Source: Lentisphaerae bacterium RIFOXYA12_64_32
GTDB lineage: Bacteria > Verrucomicrobiota > Lentisphaeria > Oligosphaerales > YB12-FULL-65-16
Assembly: GCA_001803235.1 (NCBI GenBank)
Contig: MHBL01000345.1
Location: forward strand, 1-54,513
DNA length: 54,513 nucleotides
Direction: 5' to 3'
The notes below the pieces were generated by a model. That model saw nothing but the letters and a program-made list of their open reading frames with translations. It searched no databases and had not been told where the DNA came from. This document shows, in pieces, positions 8,141 to 16,194 of the stretch (within the stretch, counting starts at the first letter, position 1; each line of letters starts with the position of its first letter). The translations under genes and the position numbers were made by a program.

Positions 8141-8304
8141 GTCGGGGGCTTCCCGCCCCCGAACCCCCGGCCAAGGGGCGTCATTGACTCCCCTTGGAAC
8201 CCCTCGACGTTGCGTCGGGAAACGCACGGGCGGCCGCCCGTGCGTTTCCCGACGCGGTGCCGTCCGCCGTCACGGTCCCGCCGCGGGCGGGACCGTGACG
8301 GCGG
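8141..8304 (+). repeat. Four-hairpin element with variable stems (family F1, copy 1)
   Basis: Four consecutive hairpins start 4 nt after the fusion-gene stop. H1: 8-bp stem 8142-8149/8155-8162. H2: 8-bp stem CCAAGGGG/CCCCTTGG at 8171-8178/8190-8197 with an 11-nt loop. H3: a perfect 44-bp palindrome without loop, 8212-8255. H4: 19-bp perfect stem 8264-8282/8286-8304 with a 3-nt loop. The block 8169-8213 (45 nt, including H2) is identical to 52019-52063. H1, H3 and H4 have different stem sequences from those in the other copy, yet all remain fully paired. It could be a structured RNA, a mobile element or an unusual terminator. Confidence 0.9.
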
Positions 8305-8343
8305 AAAAAGACTGTCGGTGTCAGCCATCGCCGTGAGGAAAGT

Positions 8344-8718
8344 ATGGCGTATCTGTCAGCCGCATCGCAAGTGCTGTACTACCTCACCATGGGGTATGGC
8401 GTCTACGTCTGTGTTGCGGCGTACCGGGGCACACGGTACAAGGCGTGGTTGCTCATCGGCGTGTTCTGTCTGTCGCCGTTCCTGTCGCTCGTGACGCGAC
8501 AGGTGTCCGGGATCATCTACGGTAGTCCGCTTCCGCATCAGATGGTGGCCGCAGCCGGAGATGTACCGAACACCCCGAGGGGCACCATTCCGGAACGGTA
8601 CATCACGTGGCACATGCCGGTGTTCCCGCTCCTCCTTGTCTGGGGGTTGTCACTCGTGGCCGAAGAACACCTGAGACGGAATCGCGAAGTGCAAGGAACA
8701 ACACCCACGGGGGGATGA
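8344..8718 (+). CDS. Small membrane protein, unknown function
   Basis: A 124-aa protein not recognised as any named family. It has two to three hydrophobic stretches: residues about 8-26 (VLYYLTMGYGVYVCVAA), about 33-50 (WLLIGVFCLSPFLSLV), and about 97-108 (VFPLLLVWGLSL). The C-terminus is charged. GAGGAAAG precedes the ATG at a fair spacing. It lies between the ketoreductase fusion and a ketosynthase on the same strand, so it may belong to that group, but nothing in its sequence says what it does. Confidence 0.65.
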   Translation: MAYLSAASQVLYYLTMGYGVYVCVAAYRGTRYKAWLLIGVFCLSPFLSLVTRQVSGIIYGSPLPHQMVAAAGDVPNTPRGTIPERYITWHMPVFPLLLVWGLSLVAEEHLRRNREVQGTTPTGG

Positions 8719-8815
8719 GTCTCGTCGCCGGGCGTAGGGTTTCCCCTCCCTCGACACCCGACACCCGACCCTCGTCCCGCGACACAGCAGTTGGTTCAGC
8801 GAAAGGCTTCGATCC
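8719..8815. other. Spacer with GACACCCGACAC-type word repeats
   Basis: The spacer contains CTCGACACCCGACACCCGAC, the same word family found at about 10140-10156, 27548-27562 and 27735-27749. A degenerate GAAAGG precedes the GTG start at 8816. Confidence 0.6.
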
Positions 8816-10021
8816 GTGGACAAACCACCGGTATACGTGACGGGCATGGGGCTGGTGAGCTGCCTTGGCGCCGGGGTGGCCGAGGTGTTCGCGCGCATGT
8901 GCCGAGGCGAGTGCGGCATGCGGCCGATCGACCGGTTCCCGGCCGCGGTTTACGCGCAGCCCAAGGGCGGTCAGATCGAGCCGGCACTCGAACAGCGCCT
9001 GCGCGAGGAGTTCCCGGACGAGGATCTGGCCGCCGGCGTGGTCAAGGCCGCCGGCCGCGAGGCCCTGCGCCAGGCGGGTGCCTGGACTGAGACCGTACGG
9101 GTGCCGGCAGCGGACTTCGGACTGGTCCTGGCTACCAATTTCGGGCCCATGGAAACGCTCGAATGGTGCTGGCGCGAGCGCGTCGAGGTCGGAACGCTCG
9201 ACGCAAAGACGTTTGCGCACTTCGACCAGTTCGTCGAGAACGTGGCTGCGTGGCTGGGGTGCGGCGGACCGCGCGTGCAACTCTCGCTCTCGTGCGCCTC
9301 GGGTGCGGCCGCGGTCGCGCTGGCCAAGGACTGGATCCAGGCCGGCCGCTGCCGCCGCGTGCTCGCGATCGGCTACGACATGCTGACGGAGTTCTGCTGG
9401 TGCGGACTCAGCAACCTGCGCACCATCAGCACCGATGCGATCAGGCCGTTCGACGCGCGCCGGTCCGGGACGATCTTCAGTGAAGGCGCCGCGGCGATGC
9501 TGCTGGAACTCGGCGGCAACAGTGGGGCCGGAGGCGTGCGGCTAGCGCGGGTGGCCGGCGGCGCCACGAACAACAATGCCTATCACATGACCGCACCACC
9601 GAAAGAGGCGGAGGGCACGCGCCGCGTCATGGCCGCGGCGTTGGCCGACGCGGGGCTGGCGCCGGAGTCGATTGACCACATCTGTGCCCATGCTACCGCG
9701 ACGGTTGCCAACGACACCACCGAAACGGCGGCGTTCCACAACCTGTTCGGTGAGCGGCTCAAAGAGATGACCGTGGCGGCACACAAGTCGCAACTTGGCC
9801 ACATGATGGGCGCTGCAGGGTTGGCGGAGGCAATCGTGACCGTCGAGGTCTTGCGCCAGCACGTCATTCCGCCGACCATCAACCATGAGCAGCGGGATCC
9901 GGGGTGTCTGGTTGACTGCATCCCCGGGAAGGCCCGCGCCAGGGCGGTGAAACGCGCGATCACGAGTTCCGCGGGTATCGGCGGTAACAATTCGGCGCTG
10001 GTGTTGGAGAGTGTGGAATAG
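8816..10021 (+). CDS. Beta-ketoacyl synthase (FabF-like)
   Basis: A 401-aa thiolase-fold condensing enzyme. It begins PVYVTGMGLVSCLGAG, as in FabF. The active Cys is Cys160 in LSLSCASGAAA, with His292 (ICAHATATVANDTTE), Lys324 and His329 (HKSQLGHMMGAAG) completing the catalytic set, so it should be active in Claisen condensation. The start is GTG. Length fits the FabF family, but the middle region (SNLRTISTDAIRPFDARRSG) fits the broader KS group, so a specialised ketosynthase rather than the housekeeping FabF is likely. No acyl carrier protein or malonyl transferase is visible nearby. The next gene is a partial KS-like partner. Confidence 0.9.
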   Translation: MDKPPVYVTGMGLVSCLGAGVAEVFARMCRGECGMRPIDRFPAAVYAQPKGGQIEPALEQRLREEFPDEDLAAGVVKAAGREALRQAGAWTETVRVPAADFGLVLATNFGPMETLEWCWRERVEVGTLDAKTFAHFDQFVENVAAWLGCGGPRVQLSLSCASGAAAVALAKDWIQAGRCRRVLAIGYDMLTEFCWCGLSNLRTISTDAIRPFDARRSGTIFSEGAAAMLLELGGNSGAGGVRLARVAGGATNNNAYHMTAPPKEAEGTRRVMAAALADAGLAPESIDHICAHATATVANDTTETAAFHNLFGERLKEMTVAAHKSQLGHMMGAAGLAEAIVTVEVLRQHVIPPTINHEQRDPGCLVDCIPGKARARAVKRAITSSAGIGGNNSALVLESVE

Positions 10022-10036
10022 AGAGGGATGAGGGAT

Positions 10037-10118
10037 GAGGGATGAAAGCTGAGGGTGGAGGCAGAGGGACCGTATCTGGCTCCGGACTCTGGACCTCAGC
10101 CTTCAGCTTTCATCCCTC
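10037..10118. repeat. Low-complexity imperfect palindrome (word array)
   Basis: Direct repeats of GATGAGG lead into GAGGGATGAAAGCTGAGGG (10037-10055), which is matched in inverse by 10101-10118 (CTTCAGCTTTCATCCCTC) with about one mismatch. The hairpin would form between two co-directional KS genes. See also the arrays at 18195, 22869, 24037, 27548 and 36103. Confidence 0.75.
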
Positions 10119-10177
10119 AGCCCTCCCTTCTGCCCCCCTCGACACCCGACACTCGTCCCACCACAAGGAGGTTACGC

Positions 10178-10924
10178 GTGAGTGCTTGCGGACAGGTGAA
10201 AGTGGCTGGTCTTGGCTGGGTCTTGCCGTTTTCGACGGGGTCAGGGTTGGAGGTGTGCCGCCGCCCAGACTGGTTAACGAGCAGTCCGCAGCTCAACGCG
10301 GCATTGAACGGCTTCGATGCCCGGCCGTATCTGAGTTCCGTGAAGGGCTATCTGGATCCGGCCAGTGCGTTCTTTCTGGCGGCGGCCAGCCTGGCGCTCG
10401 GCCAGGAAGCGCACGCCAGTGGCGGGGCGAGGCGGGAGCGGATAGGCGTAAGCACGATCAGTCGTTACGGTGCGCCGGTGTCCGGGTACAAGTTCTACGA
10501 GCAGTTTCTTTCAAAGGGCGCACGGCTGGCCAGCCCGCTGGTGTTTCCGCACGGGTACTCCAACACGGCAGGGAATCTGGCTGCTATCGAGTTCGGGCTG
10601 GGCGGACCGCACATGGTCCTGTACGGGACTGCAGCGGTGTCGGAAGCCTTCGACTTCGCCCTGAACCGTTTGGGGGATGGCACCGCGGACCAGATGCTGG
10701 TGGTGGCGTATGAAGCGGTTGCGCCAGAAGCTGTTCCCGACGGACTCAACGTGCTGAACGGCGCGGTGGCTGTCTGGCTCACACTGGACACTGCCCGACC
10801 CGCTCTGGTGGTGGACTTGACGCCGGAGTGCATGCGCTCGCAGGGCGGCGGTGGCGTAGGGGCTGGGGGAGGCAGCGTGCTGAACCTGCTCTCTGTGCTG
10901 CAGGCGTTACCGGCAGGTTTGTGA
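10178..10924 (+). CDS. Ketosynthase N-terminal-like protein lacking the active cysteine
   Basis: A 248-aa protein resembling only the N-terminal half of a beta-ketoacyl synthase (Ketoacyl-synt_2-like). It begins VKVAGLGWVLPFSTGSG and has the region ...GGPHMVLYGTAAVSEAFDFA where an active KS would show the Cys elbow; a Gly/Thr stands there, so it cannot condense. The C-terminal His-containing half is absent. The GTG at 10178 is chosen because a strong AAGGAGG lies 6 nt upstream; longer in-frame starts would read through the word-repeat palindrome. Such Cys-less, KS-like proteins often partner an active KS (compare chain-length factors), so a heterodimer with the preceding ketosynthase is plausible. 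Function is inferred. Confidence 0.72.
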   Translation: MSACGQVKVAGLGWVLPFSTGSGLEVCRRPDWLTSSPQLNAALNGFDARPYLSSVKGYLDPASAFFLAAASLALGQEAHASGGARRERIGVSTISRYGAPVSGYKFYEQFLSKGARLASPLVFPHGYSNTAGNLAAIEFGLGGPHMVLYGTAAVSEAFDFALNRLGDGTADQMLVVAYEAVAPEAVPDGLNVLNGAVAVWLTLDTARPALVVDLTPECMRSQGGGGVGAGGGSVLNLLSVLQALPAGL

Positions 10925-11019
10925 ACGCTCACGGCCTCAAGTCGGCACGGAAGGTTTGCCTGCCGGTGTCGCGGCGTCTTTCCGACCGCACTCGGACCCT
11001 GGTAACGTCTGGCCCAAGC

Positions 11020-11589
11020 TCAGTGCGGGTCCGCCGGCCAGCCGCCGGTATTGTGAGTGTTCTCCTGGGTGGACCAGTCGTCTCCTGAATAGCCGGCGAC
11101 GTGACCGTCGCCGTACAGCACCGATCCGTAGTTGGAGTGATTCGGAGTGATGATACGGTCACAGCCCAGGCCCGTTTCCATGCTGCACTCTTTCTCGTTC
11201 AACCCGCCGCGGTAGATGTAGTCAAGGTGCGCATCGTCGATCGTACCGGGGGGGGCGAACGAGGTCAGGGTTGACGGGCAGACGAAGATATCGCTCTCGC
11301 CGACGTGTCCCGAAGAGAACAATAGACGCAAGCCTTCCGCGTTGTTGCCGGGCGGGAAGAATTCGTCCCAGGCCGCGGCGTACATGCGCAGCGTCATCCC
11401 CACCTGCTTGAGGTTCGCCATGCAGTTCACGCGGCGCGCTCGTTCGCGGGCTGAAGACATCGATGGAAGCATGAACCCCGCCAGGATGGCGATGATTGCG
11501 ATGACGACGAGCAACTCGACGAGCGTAAACCAACGAGTTCTGGACTTCTCGGAGCGGCCCATCGGTTTGAGGCGAGTTCTACGACTCAT
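11020..11589 (-). CDS. Type II pseudopilin-like protein with H-X9-DG motif
   Basis: A 189-aa protein with a prepilin N-terminus: charged leader, then WFTLVELLVVIAIIAILAG with the processing site before the FT and the conserved Glu at +5. The C-terminal part carries HSNYGSVLYGDGHV, an exact H-X9-DG motif. Such proteins are highly multiplied in Planctomycetes and Lentisphaerae and are thought to be exported pilin-like surface proteins. No pilus or secretion genes lie nearby. A second such protein is at 53526-54314. Confidence 0.85.
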   Translation of the reverse strand: MSRRTRLKPMGRSEKSRTRWFTLVELLVVIAIIAILAGFMLPSMSSARERARRVNCMANLKQVGMTLRMYAAAWDEFFPPGNNAEGLRLLFSSGHVGESDIFVCPSTLTSFAPPGTIDDAHLDYIYRGGLNEKECSMETGLGCDRIITPNHSNYGSVLYGDGHVAGYSGDDWSTQENTHNTGGWPADPH

Positions 11590-11733
11590 GCTTGTTCCCC
11601 CGTCATCATGGACCCGTTGAGCGAAACGCTTTTGCCATTCCCCACAGGAGATGATCGGAGCGAGCGAAGTACGCCAGGCCCGACCGCCTCGGCCTCACCA
11701 GTTGCTTATTTGTACAGCCTTGCCCGCGTAATG

Positions 11734-13299
11734 TCAAGCCCTGGTTGTGTCTTTGCTGGTTGTCTCTCTTGAGCATGACGGGGAGGGGCCGGGATCGGGA
11801 TGCACGGGAGTGTGCGGCAGGGTGAAGAAGAAAGTACTGCCCCGGCCCTGCCCCTCAGACTCAACCCAGATTCGGCCGCCGTGGCTTTCCACGATGCGTT
11901 TGGCCAGGGCCAGGCCGATGCCGCTTCCCTCGGTCTTGGGATCGAGCTTGTCGAAAAGGTCGAAAACACGCTGCTGGTCCTTCGGATTCACGCCAATCCC
12001 GTCATCTCGGACAAAGATGACCACGTCGTCCTCCCGGGGTTGGGCGCCGATCTCGATCCGCGGCTCGGATCCAGGTCGGGCGAACTTAACCGCATTGTCG
12101 ATGAGGTTCTCCAAGACCTGTGAAAGGCGCGGTCGTACGGCCTGCACAGCAGGCAACTGCCCGGACACCGTGACCTGGGCCTTCTGCGTCGCGATGCGGC
12201 CGGAAAGCATGTCGAGCACATCGCGGACCAGGACATCGAGTCGGACCTCCTCGGGTGGATGCGTGAATCGACCGGCGCGCGAAAGCTGCAGCAGATCGTC
12301 GAGCAGGTCGCTCATCTTGTCGCTGGCGCGGTTCACCCGCTCTATGTAGTTTGGCAGGTTGGCGTACTCGCCGGCCATCGCCTCGTGTTCGATGAGACTG
12401 AGGAAGCCTTTCACGGTGATCAGGGGGCTTTTCAAGTCGTGCGAGACGGCATAGGTGAAGCGTTCCAATTCAGCGTTCTTGGCTTCCAACTCGCGGATGA
12501 GGTCCTCGCGATGGTTCTCGACACGCTTGCGCTCCGTGATGTCCGAGGCAATGCCCATGACACCGACGGCCTCGCCGTTCCGGTTCCGCAGCGGCGCGGC
12601 GCGCAGGCTGATGGCGATCAGCGTGCCGTGCCGCGTGGCGCACTGCATCTCGATATCGATGACCGTCATCTCCTGCCACTTCTCGGCGAAGAGTCGATCG
12701 AACTGGACCGCATCTTCGGTCCCGACGGTGATCGGATTAGGTCGGCCGATGACCTCGTTCTCGTTCCAGCCAAACAGGCGGGTGGCGGCCGCGTTCCACA
12801 TGGTGACGGTGCCGGCCGGATCCCAGGTGATGATGGCCGATGGCGACGAACTCACCAGCACGCGCAACTTCTCGTTGGTATCGCGGAGCGCTTCCTCCGC
12901 CTCGCGCCGTTTGCGTCGGACCTCGGCGTCGCGCAGTTCGCGGGCCAGAACCGGGACCAGCCGCCCCACGTTGCTTTTCAGAATGCAGTCGCGCACGCCC
13001 AACCGCATGAATTCCGCCGCCTTCTCTTCGGGCATCTTGGCGGAGAGCAGGATGAACGGGATATCGAGTTGGCTCTGGGTCAGAGTGCGGAACGCGGTCA
13101 AACCGTCGAACCCCGGCATGGAGTGGTCAGCCAGAACCGCATCCCACGCGCAGCGGTGCAAGGCGACGGCCATGTTCTCCGCCGCGGTCACGCGTTCGAA
13201 CTCGACCTGGTAACCCGCCCGCTTCAGTTCGCGGGTGACCTGCAGTGCGTCTTCGGCGGAGTCCTCCACGATCAGGACTCGCAGCGGAATGAAGTTCAT
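11734..13299 (-). CDS. Response regulator-PAS-histidine kinase hybrid
   Basis: A 521-aa protein with the order receiver, PAS, kinase. Receiver at about 5-125: acidic VEDSAED, phosphoacceptor Asp58 in AVLADHSMPGFDG, Lys109-type ILKSN. PAS at about 145-262, ending ASDITERKR as is usual before kinases. HisKA with His287 in FTYAVSHDLKSPL. HATPase with NLIDNAVKFA, DDGIGVNP and GSGIGLALAKRI. No transmembrane segments, so it is a soluble, probably receiver-gated kinase. The ATG at 13299 is preferred to an in-frame GTG at 13329 because it starts exactly at the receiver domain. No cognate regulator is adjacent. Confidence 0.9.
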   Translation of the reverse strand: MNFIPLRVLIVEDSAEDALQVTRELKRAGYQVEFERVTAAENMAVALHRCAWDAVLADHSMPGFDGLTAFRTLTQSQLDIPFILLSAKMPEEKAAEFMRLGVRDCILKSNVGRLVPVLARELRDAEVRRKRREAEEALRDTNEKLRVLVSSSPSAIITWDPAGTVTMWNAAATRLFGWNENEVIGRPNPITVGTEDAVQFDRLFAEKWQEMTVIDIEMQCATRHGTLIAISLRAAPLRNRNGEAVGVMGIASDITERKRVENHREDLIRELEAKNAELERFTYAVSHDLKSPLITVKGFLSLIEHEAMAGEYANLPNYIERVNRASDKMSDLLDDLLQLSRAGRFTHPPEEVRLDVLVRDVLDMLSGRIATQKAQVTVSGQLPAVQAVRPRLSQVLENLIDNAVKFARPGSEPRIEIGAQPREDDVVIFVRDDGIGVNPKDQQRVFDLFDKLDPKTEGSGIGLALAKRIVESHGGRIWVESEGQGRGSTFFFTLPHTPVHPDPGPSPSCSRETTSKDTTRA

Positions 13300-13382
13300 G
13301 GCGTGGCTTCCCCGGCTGTGACGGCTCACGTTGCGGTGGTCGCGAGGGCGTTGACTCGGTTCGAACCCGGGTCGCGCTGCGC

Positions 13383-14309
13383 TTATGTCGGCAACTCGAG
13401 GCGGCCGACGAGGTCCTGCACGCTGGCATAGCCGTGGGCGTCGAGATACCCGTTCAGGCCATCGACGATCCGCACCAAGACGGTGGGGTCCCGGAAGATG
13501 GCCGTCCCCACAGCCACTGCATTAGCGCCCGCCAGGATGAACTCGACGGCGTCTTCGGCGCTGGCAATGCCGCCCATCCCGATGATCGGGACCGTCACCG
13601 CGCGGCGCACCTCGTAGACCATGCGCACCGCGACCGGCTTGATGGCCGGGCCGCTCAGGCCGCCCGTGGTGTTCGCCAATCTCGGCTTCCGCGTCTCGAT
13701 GTCGATCGCCATGCCCGGCAGCGTGTTAATGAGCGAAACAATGTCGCTGCCGGCGTCCACCACGCAGCGTGCGAACTCCGCAATGTGAGTCACGTTCGGG
13801 CTCAGCTTGGTAATCAACGGCAGGCGCGTCACGTTGCGCACCGCACTGACTACGCGTTGCGCCAACTGCAGATTGGTCCCGAAGGCAATGCCGCCCTGCT
13901 TGATGTTGGGGCACGAAATGTTGATCTCCAGCGCCGCAATGCCGTCCCGCTCCGCGTCGAGGCGCCGTGCCACCTCGACGTAGTCTTCCACACTGCGGCC
14001 CCAGATATTGACGAAAACCTTGGTGGGTGCAACACGCAGGTACGGGAGGTACTCGGGGTGGTGGATGAAGCGGTCTACGCCGGGGTTCTGCAGGCCGATG
14101 GCATTGAGCATGCCGCCAAACACCTCGGCCGTGCGGGGCGTGGGGTTGCCGTTGGTCGGATACGGCGAAATGCCCTTCACCGTGATGGCGCCGAGCCGTT
14201 CCACGGGCACCAGTTCGGCGTACTCGCGTCCATAGCCGAACGCGCCGGACGCGGCAATCACCGGGTTCCGCAGCTCGATCCCTGCCAGATTGACTCTCAA
14301 GTCGGCCAT
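13383..14309 (-). CDS. pyrD: Dihydroorotate dehydrogenase, class 1B
   Basis: A 308-aa FMN-dependent enzyme of pyrimidine synthesis that oxidises dihydroorotate to orotate. The fold markers are NPVIAASGAFGYG, TVKGIS with Lys45, INISCPN with the catalytic Cys133 (Cys rather than Ser indicates class 1), and the FMN-binding IGMGGIASAEDAVEF. Class 1B enzymes work with an iron-sulfur partner PyrK; pyrK is not in this window. Length fits the family. It lies 83 bp upstream of the kinase gene on the same strand. Confidence 0.95.
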   Translation of the reverse strand: MADLRVNLAGIELRNPVIAASGAFGYGREYAELVPVERLGAITVKGISPYPTNGNPTPRTAEVFGGMLNAIGLQNPGVDRFIHHPEYLPYLRVAPTKVFVNIWGRSVEDYVEVARRLDAERDGIAALEINISCPNIKQGGIAFGTNLQLAQRVVSAVRNVTRLPLITKLSPNVTHIAEFARCVVDAGSDIVSLINTLPGMAIDIETRKPRLANTTGGLSGPAIKPVAVRMVYEVRRAVTVPIIGMGGIASAEDAVEFILAGANAVAVGTAIFRDPTVLVRIVDGLNGYLDAHGYASVQDLVGRLELPT

Positions 14310-14370
14310 GGGACGGAAAGATAAGGGTTTAGGTCGCCGGTTTCAACCGCGGGCCGGAGCGGAGTAGTGT

Positions 14371-14423
14371 TGCGTCAGCGCCCCCCCCGGGCGGCGGACC
14401 GCCCGGTCATCTCGGGATGAAAC
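14371..14423 (-). repeat. Family F2 hairpin unit (copy a)
   Basis: Contains TGCGTCAGCGCCCC followed by the hairpin CGGGCGG-cgga-CCGCCCG (14388-14405) and GTCATCTCGGGATGAAACAC. The same sequence recurs in inverse at 37571-37616 with about three differences, and a version with a changed stem at 41372-41411. Confidence 0.8.
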
Positions 14424-14589
14424 ACCTCGCCTCGACCCCGAGTTGGAGCGCGAGACTCCGTCGAGCATCCGGGGGTATGGGAATGCTCCGCGGAGCGTCG
14501 CGCTCCAGGGCAACGGTCGGTCGACGGTCTGGAGCATGTGTTTGATGGGAGAGAGAAGACGACCCGCCGTGGACGCCAGGATGCGCCTG

Positions 14590-14721
14590 TTCGTAGTGGG
14601 CTCGCAGGGCGCGGAACGAAGTGGAGCGCCAAGAGCCCATCCGGCGTGTTGCGGCGGTCTGGCGCAGGGATGGTGTCTTGCCCGGCGGACAACCGCCGGG
14701 ACTGCGACACCACTACGAACG
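14590..14721 (+). repeat. MITE-like element F3 (copy a)
   Basis: Bounded by GTTCGTAGTGGGCTCGCAG and its near-inverse CTGCGACACCACTACGAAC, giving imperfect terminal inverted repeats of about 20 bp. Inside lie a GAACGAAGTGGAGCGCC segment and a hairpin CCCGGCGG-aca-CCGCCGGG-like near the right end. The copy at 35674-35836 is in opposite orientation and matches over both end regions, while the middle differs. There is no coding capacity. Confidence 0.75.
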
Positions 14722-14767
14722 GCGCCGCGACCGATGTCCGTCCGCGTGAGGGCGTCTTCCCGCAAGG

Positions 14768-14789
14768 CGGGATTTACCCGCACAGGTCG
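14768..14789 (+). repeat. Short repeat motif F7
   Basis: The core GATTTACCCGCACAGGTCG also occurs at about 35878-35896 (one change) and in inverse at 53320-53338 (one change), with weaker forms near 16120-16150 and 16388-16400. Here it includes a small GCGGG-attta-CCCGC hairpin. Confidence 0.6.
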
Positions 14790-14820
14790 ACGGTGAACCT
14801 CTGAACCACCCGCACCGGCT

Positions 14821-16074
14821 CTACCGCTCCCGCCCGATCAGGCCCCGGACGATGCGGCAGGCGTCGGCGACGCGATCTTTCATGGCTCCGCAGAGGGTGC
14901 AGGTGTCGCGGAAGATCAGTTCGACAAAGTTGTCGCGGGCAATGTCCAGCGTCTCGCGGATGTGCGCCTCGAACTCCGCGGCGCTGAATGCCTCGCCGCA
15001 GAGCTTCATCGGGTGCGGCTTGCGCGACAGCACGACACCGCGCCCGACGGCCGCCGCGATCGACTCCTGGTCGCACCACGGTGAAACGGTGACCTTGCGC
15101 AGGTTCTTGAAGTTCCGCAGGACGGGCCACTGCTCGTGCACGGGTTCGCAGCAGCCGTAGTAGAGCAGGCCGTACCGGTCGCCGGTGCGCCGCTGGTAGG
15201 GGTGGATGAACTCGGCGTACATGTCCGGCGAAATGCCGACCGACTCCTGCGCCTCCTGGAACCCCCAACAGTCGGACGGCAGGAGCTTGTCGCCGTTCTT
15301 GAGCGGGCGACGCGGCAGTTCATCGGTGTAGCCGCAGCTCCCGGACCCGACCGAGAATTCGCCGCTGTTGGGCAGGATCAGGTTCTCGGCCTCGAGCCAG
15401 TCGAGAAACTCGACATTCTCGCGGGCGACGAAGTCAAAGAACCGGTGCACGGCCTCGGGCTGATCCACCATGGCAACGTAGAAGTTGCTCATGCCCATAA
15501 AGGTCACCGCCTTGTGCACCAGGCCGGTTCCGGCACTGAGCGTGTGCGGCGTGATGATCCTGACCGGGAGCAGGTCGCCAAAGGCGGCGGTTGCGATCTC
15601 CGCCCGCCGGTGGGTCCCGTCGCGGTCGACGGTGAACGGACCGCGCTGCAGTTTGTGCAAGCTGTTGGGCAGGTCGGCCAGCGGCGTATTGGTTTCGTAG
15701 CCGAGTTGCCGGCCGGTCGCATCGGGGGCGCGGGTGATGCGCAGTTCGGGGCAGAGGCTGGGCCGGCCAATGAGCCAACTGATGCCGCAGTAAGGCGTGA
15801 AGACGCGGTCGTCGTCGATCAGCCGGTGGTTCGTGATGGCCTGGAGCATGCCGTGTTCGAGCTCGCGCTCGAACGCGCCTTCGCACCGCGGCTTGGGTGT
15901 CAGGTCGGCAAAGAAGGTGCCGTTGTCCTCGATCTGGAACGGCACGGTCCGCGCTTCGAGCCGGTTGCTGCGCCGCCAGATCTCGCGGCGCTTGGCCATG
16001 ACCTCGCTGTTAACGATCCCGGCATACTCGCCGGCGACCTGCCGCAAACGTTCGCGATCCGCAGGGGTGGTCAT
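14821..16074 (-). CDS. Uroporphyrinogen decarboxylase (URO-D) superfamily protein
   Basis: A 417-aa protein with a URO-D/methyltransferase-like TIM-barrel pattern: HTLSAGTGLVHKAVTFMGM, an MVDQPEAVHRFFDFV segment, and the C-terminal CCEPVHEQW and RDTCTLCGAM. It lacks the N-terminal features of true HemE, so heme synthesis is unlikely. Members of this branch include corrinoid-linked methyltransferases and many uncharacterised proteins that are abundant in Lentisphaerota-like bacteria. The nearest genes (pyrD, argA) give no functional clue, and no corrinoid protein is adjacent. Confidence 0.78.
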   Translation of the reverse strand: MTTPADRERLRQVAGEYAGIVNSEVMAKRREIWRRSNRLEARTVPFQIEDNGTFFADLTPKPRCEGAFERELEHGMLQAITNHRLIDDDRVFTPYCGISWLIGRPSLCPELRITRAPDATGRQLGYETNTPLADLPNSLHKLQRGPFTVDRDGTHRRAEIATAAFGDLLPVRIITPHTLSAGTGLVHKAVTFMGMSNFYVAMVDQPEAVHRFFDFVARENVEFLDWLEAENLILPNSGEFSVGSGSCGYTDELPRRPLKNGDKLLPSDCWGFQEAQESVGISPDMYAEFIHPYQRRTGDRYGLLYYGCCEPVHEQWPVLRNFKNLRKVTVSPWCDQESIAAAVGRGVVLSRKPHPMKLCGEAFSAAEFEAHIRETLDIARDNFVELIFRDTCTLCGAMKDRVADACRIVRGLIGRER

Positions 16075-16194
16075 AGGGCGCCTTGCCTTTCAGAAGGGGT
16101 TTCCGCTGGCAGAAAAAAACGGCGCTTGCGGGTGAATCCCGCCCTGTGGAGCGGTGGCTTGCCCAGCCCAGGCCAAGACAAGATCCAGCGCACC

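Larger units (their letters stand above)
14310..14820. other. 511-bp gene-free spacer filled with interspersed repeats
   Basis: Between pyrD and the URO-D-like gene. It holds a family F2 hairpin unit (14371-14423), a MITE-like F3 element (14590-14721) and the F7 motif (about 14768-14788). Short open frames across it are non-coding. The segment around 14440-14520 also contains short inverted words (GGAGCGCGAGACTCCG, CTCCGCGGAGCG) that I could not assign to a family. Confidence 0.75.

Noticed and set aside
8141..8304. Reading the F1 hairpins as simple rho-independent terminators
   Set aside because: Only H4 is followed by an A/G-rich stretch and there is no T run; the 45-nt conserved core and the antisense second copy do not fit a plain terminator.
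10909..10967. ACCGGCAGG...CCTGCCGGT as terminator between the convergent half-KS and pseudopilin genes
   Set aside because: The stem is only 9 bp with a 41-nt loop, and one arm lies inside the coding sequence; too weak to list.
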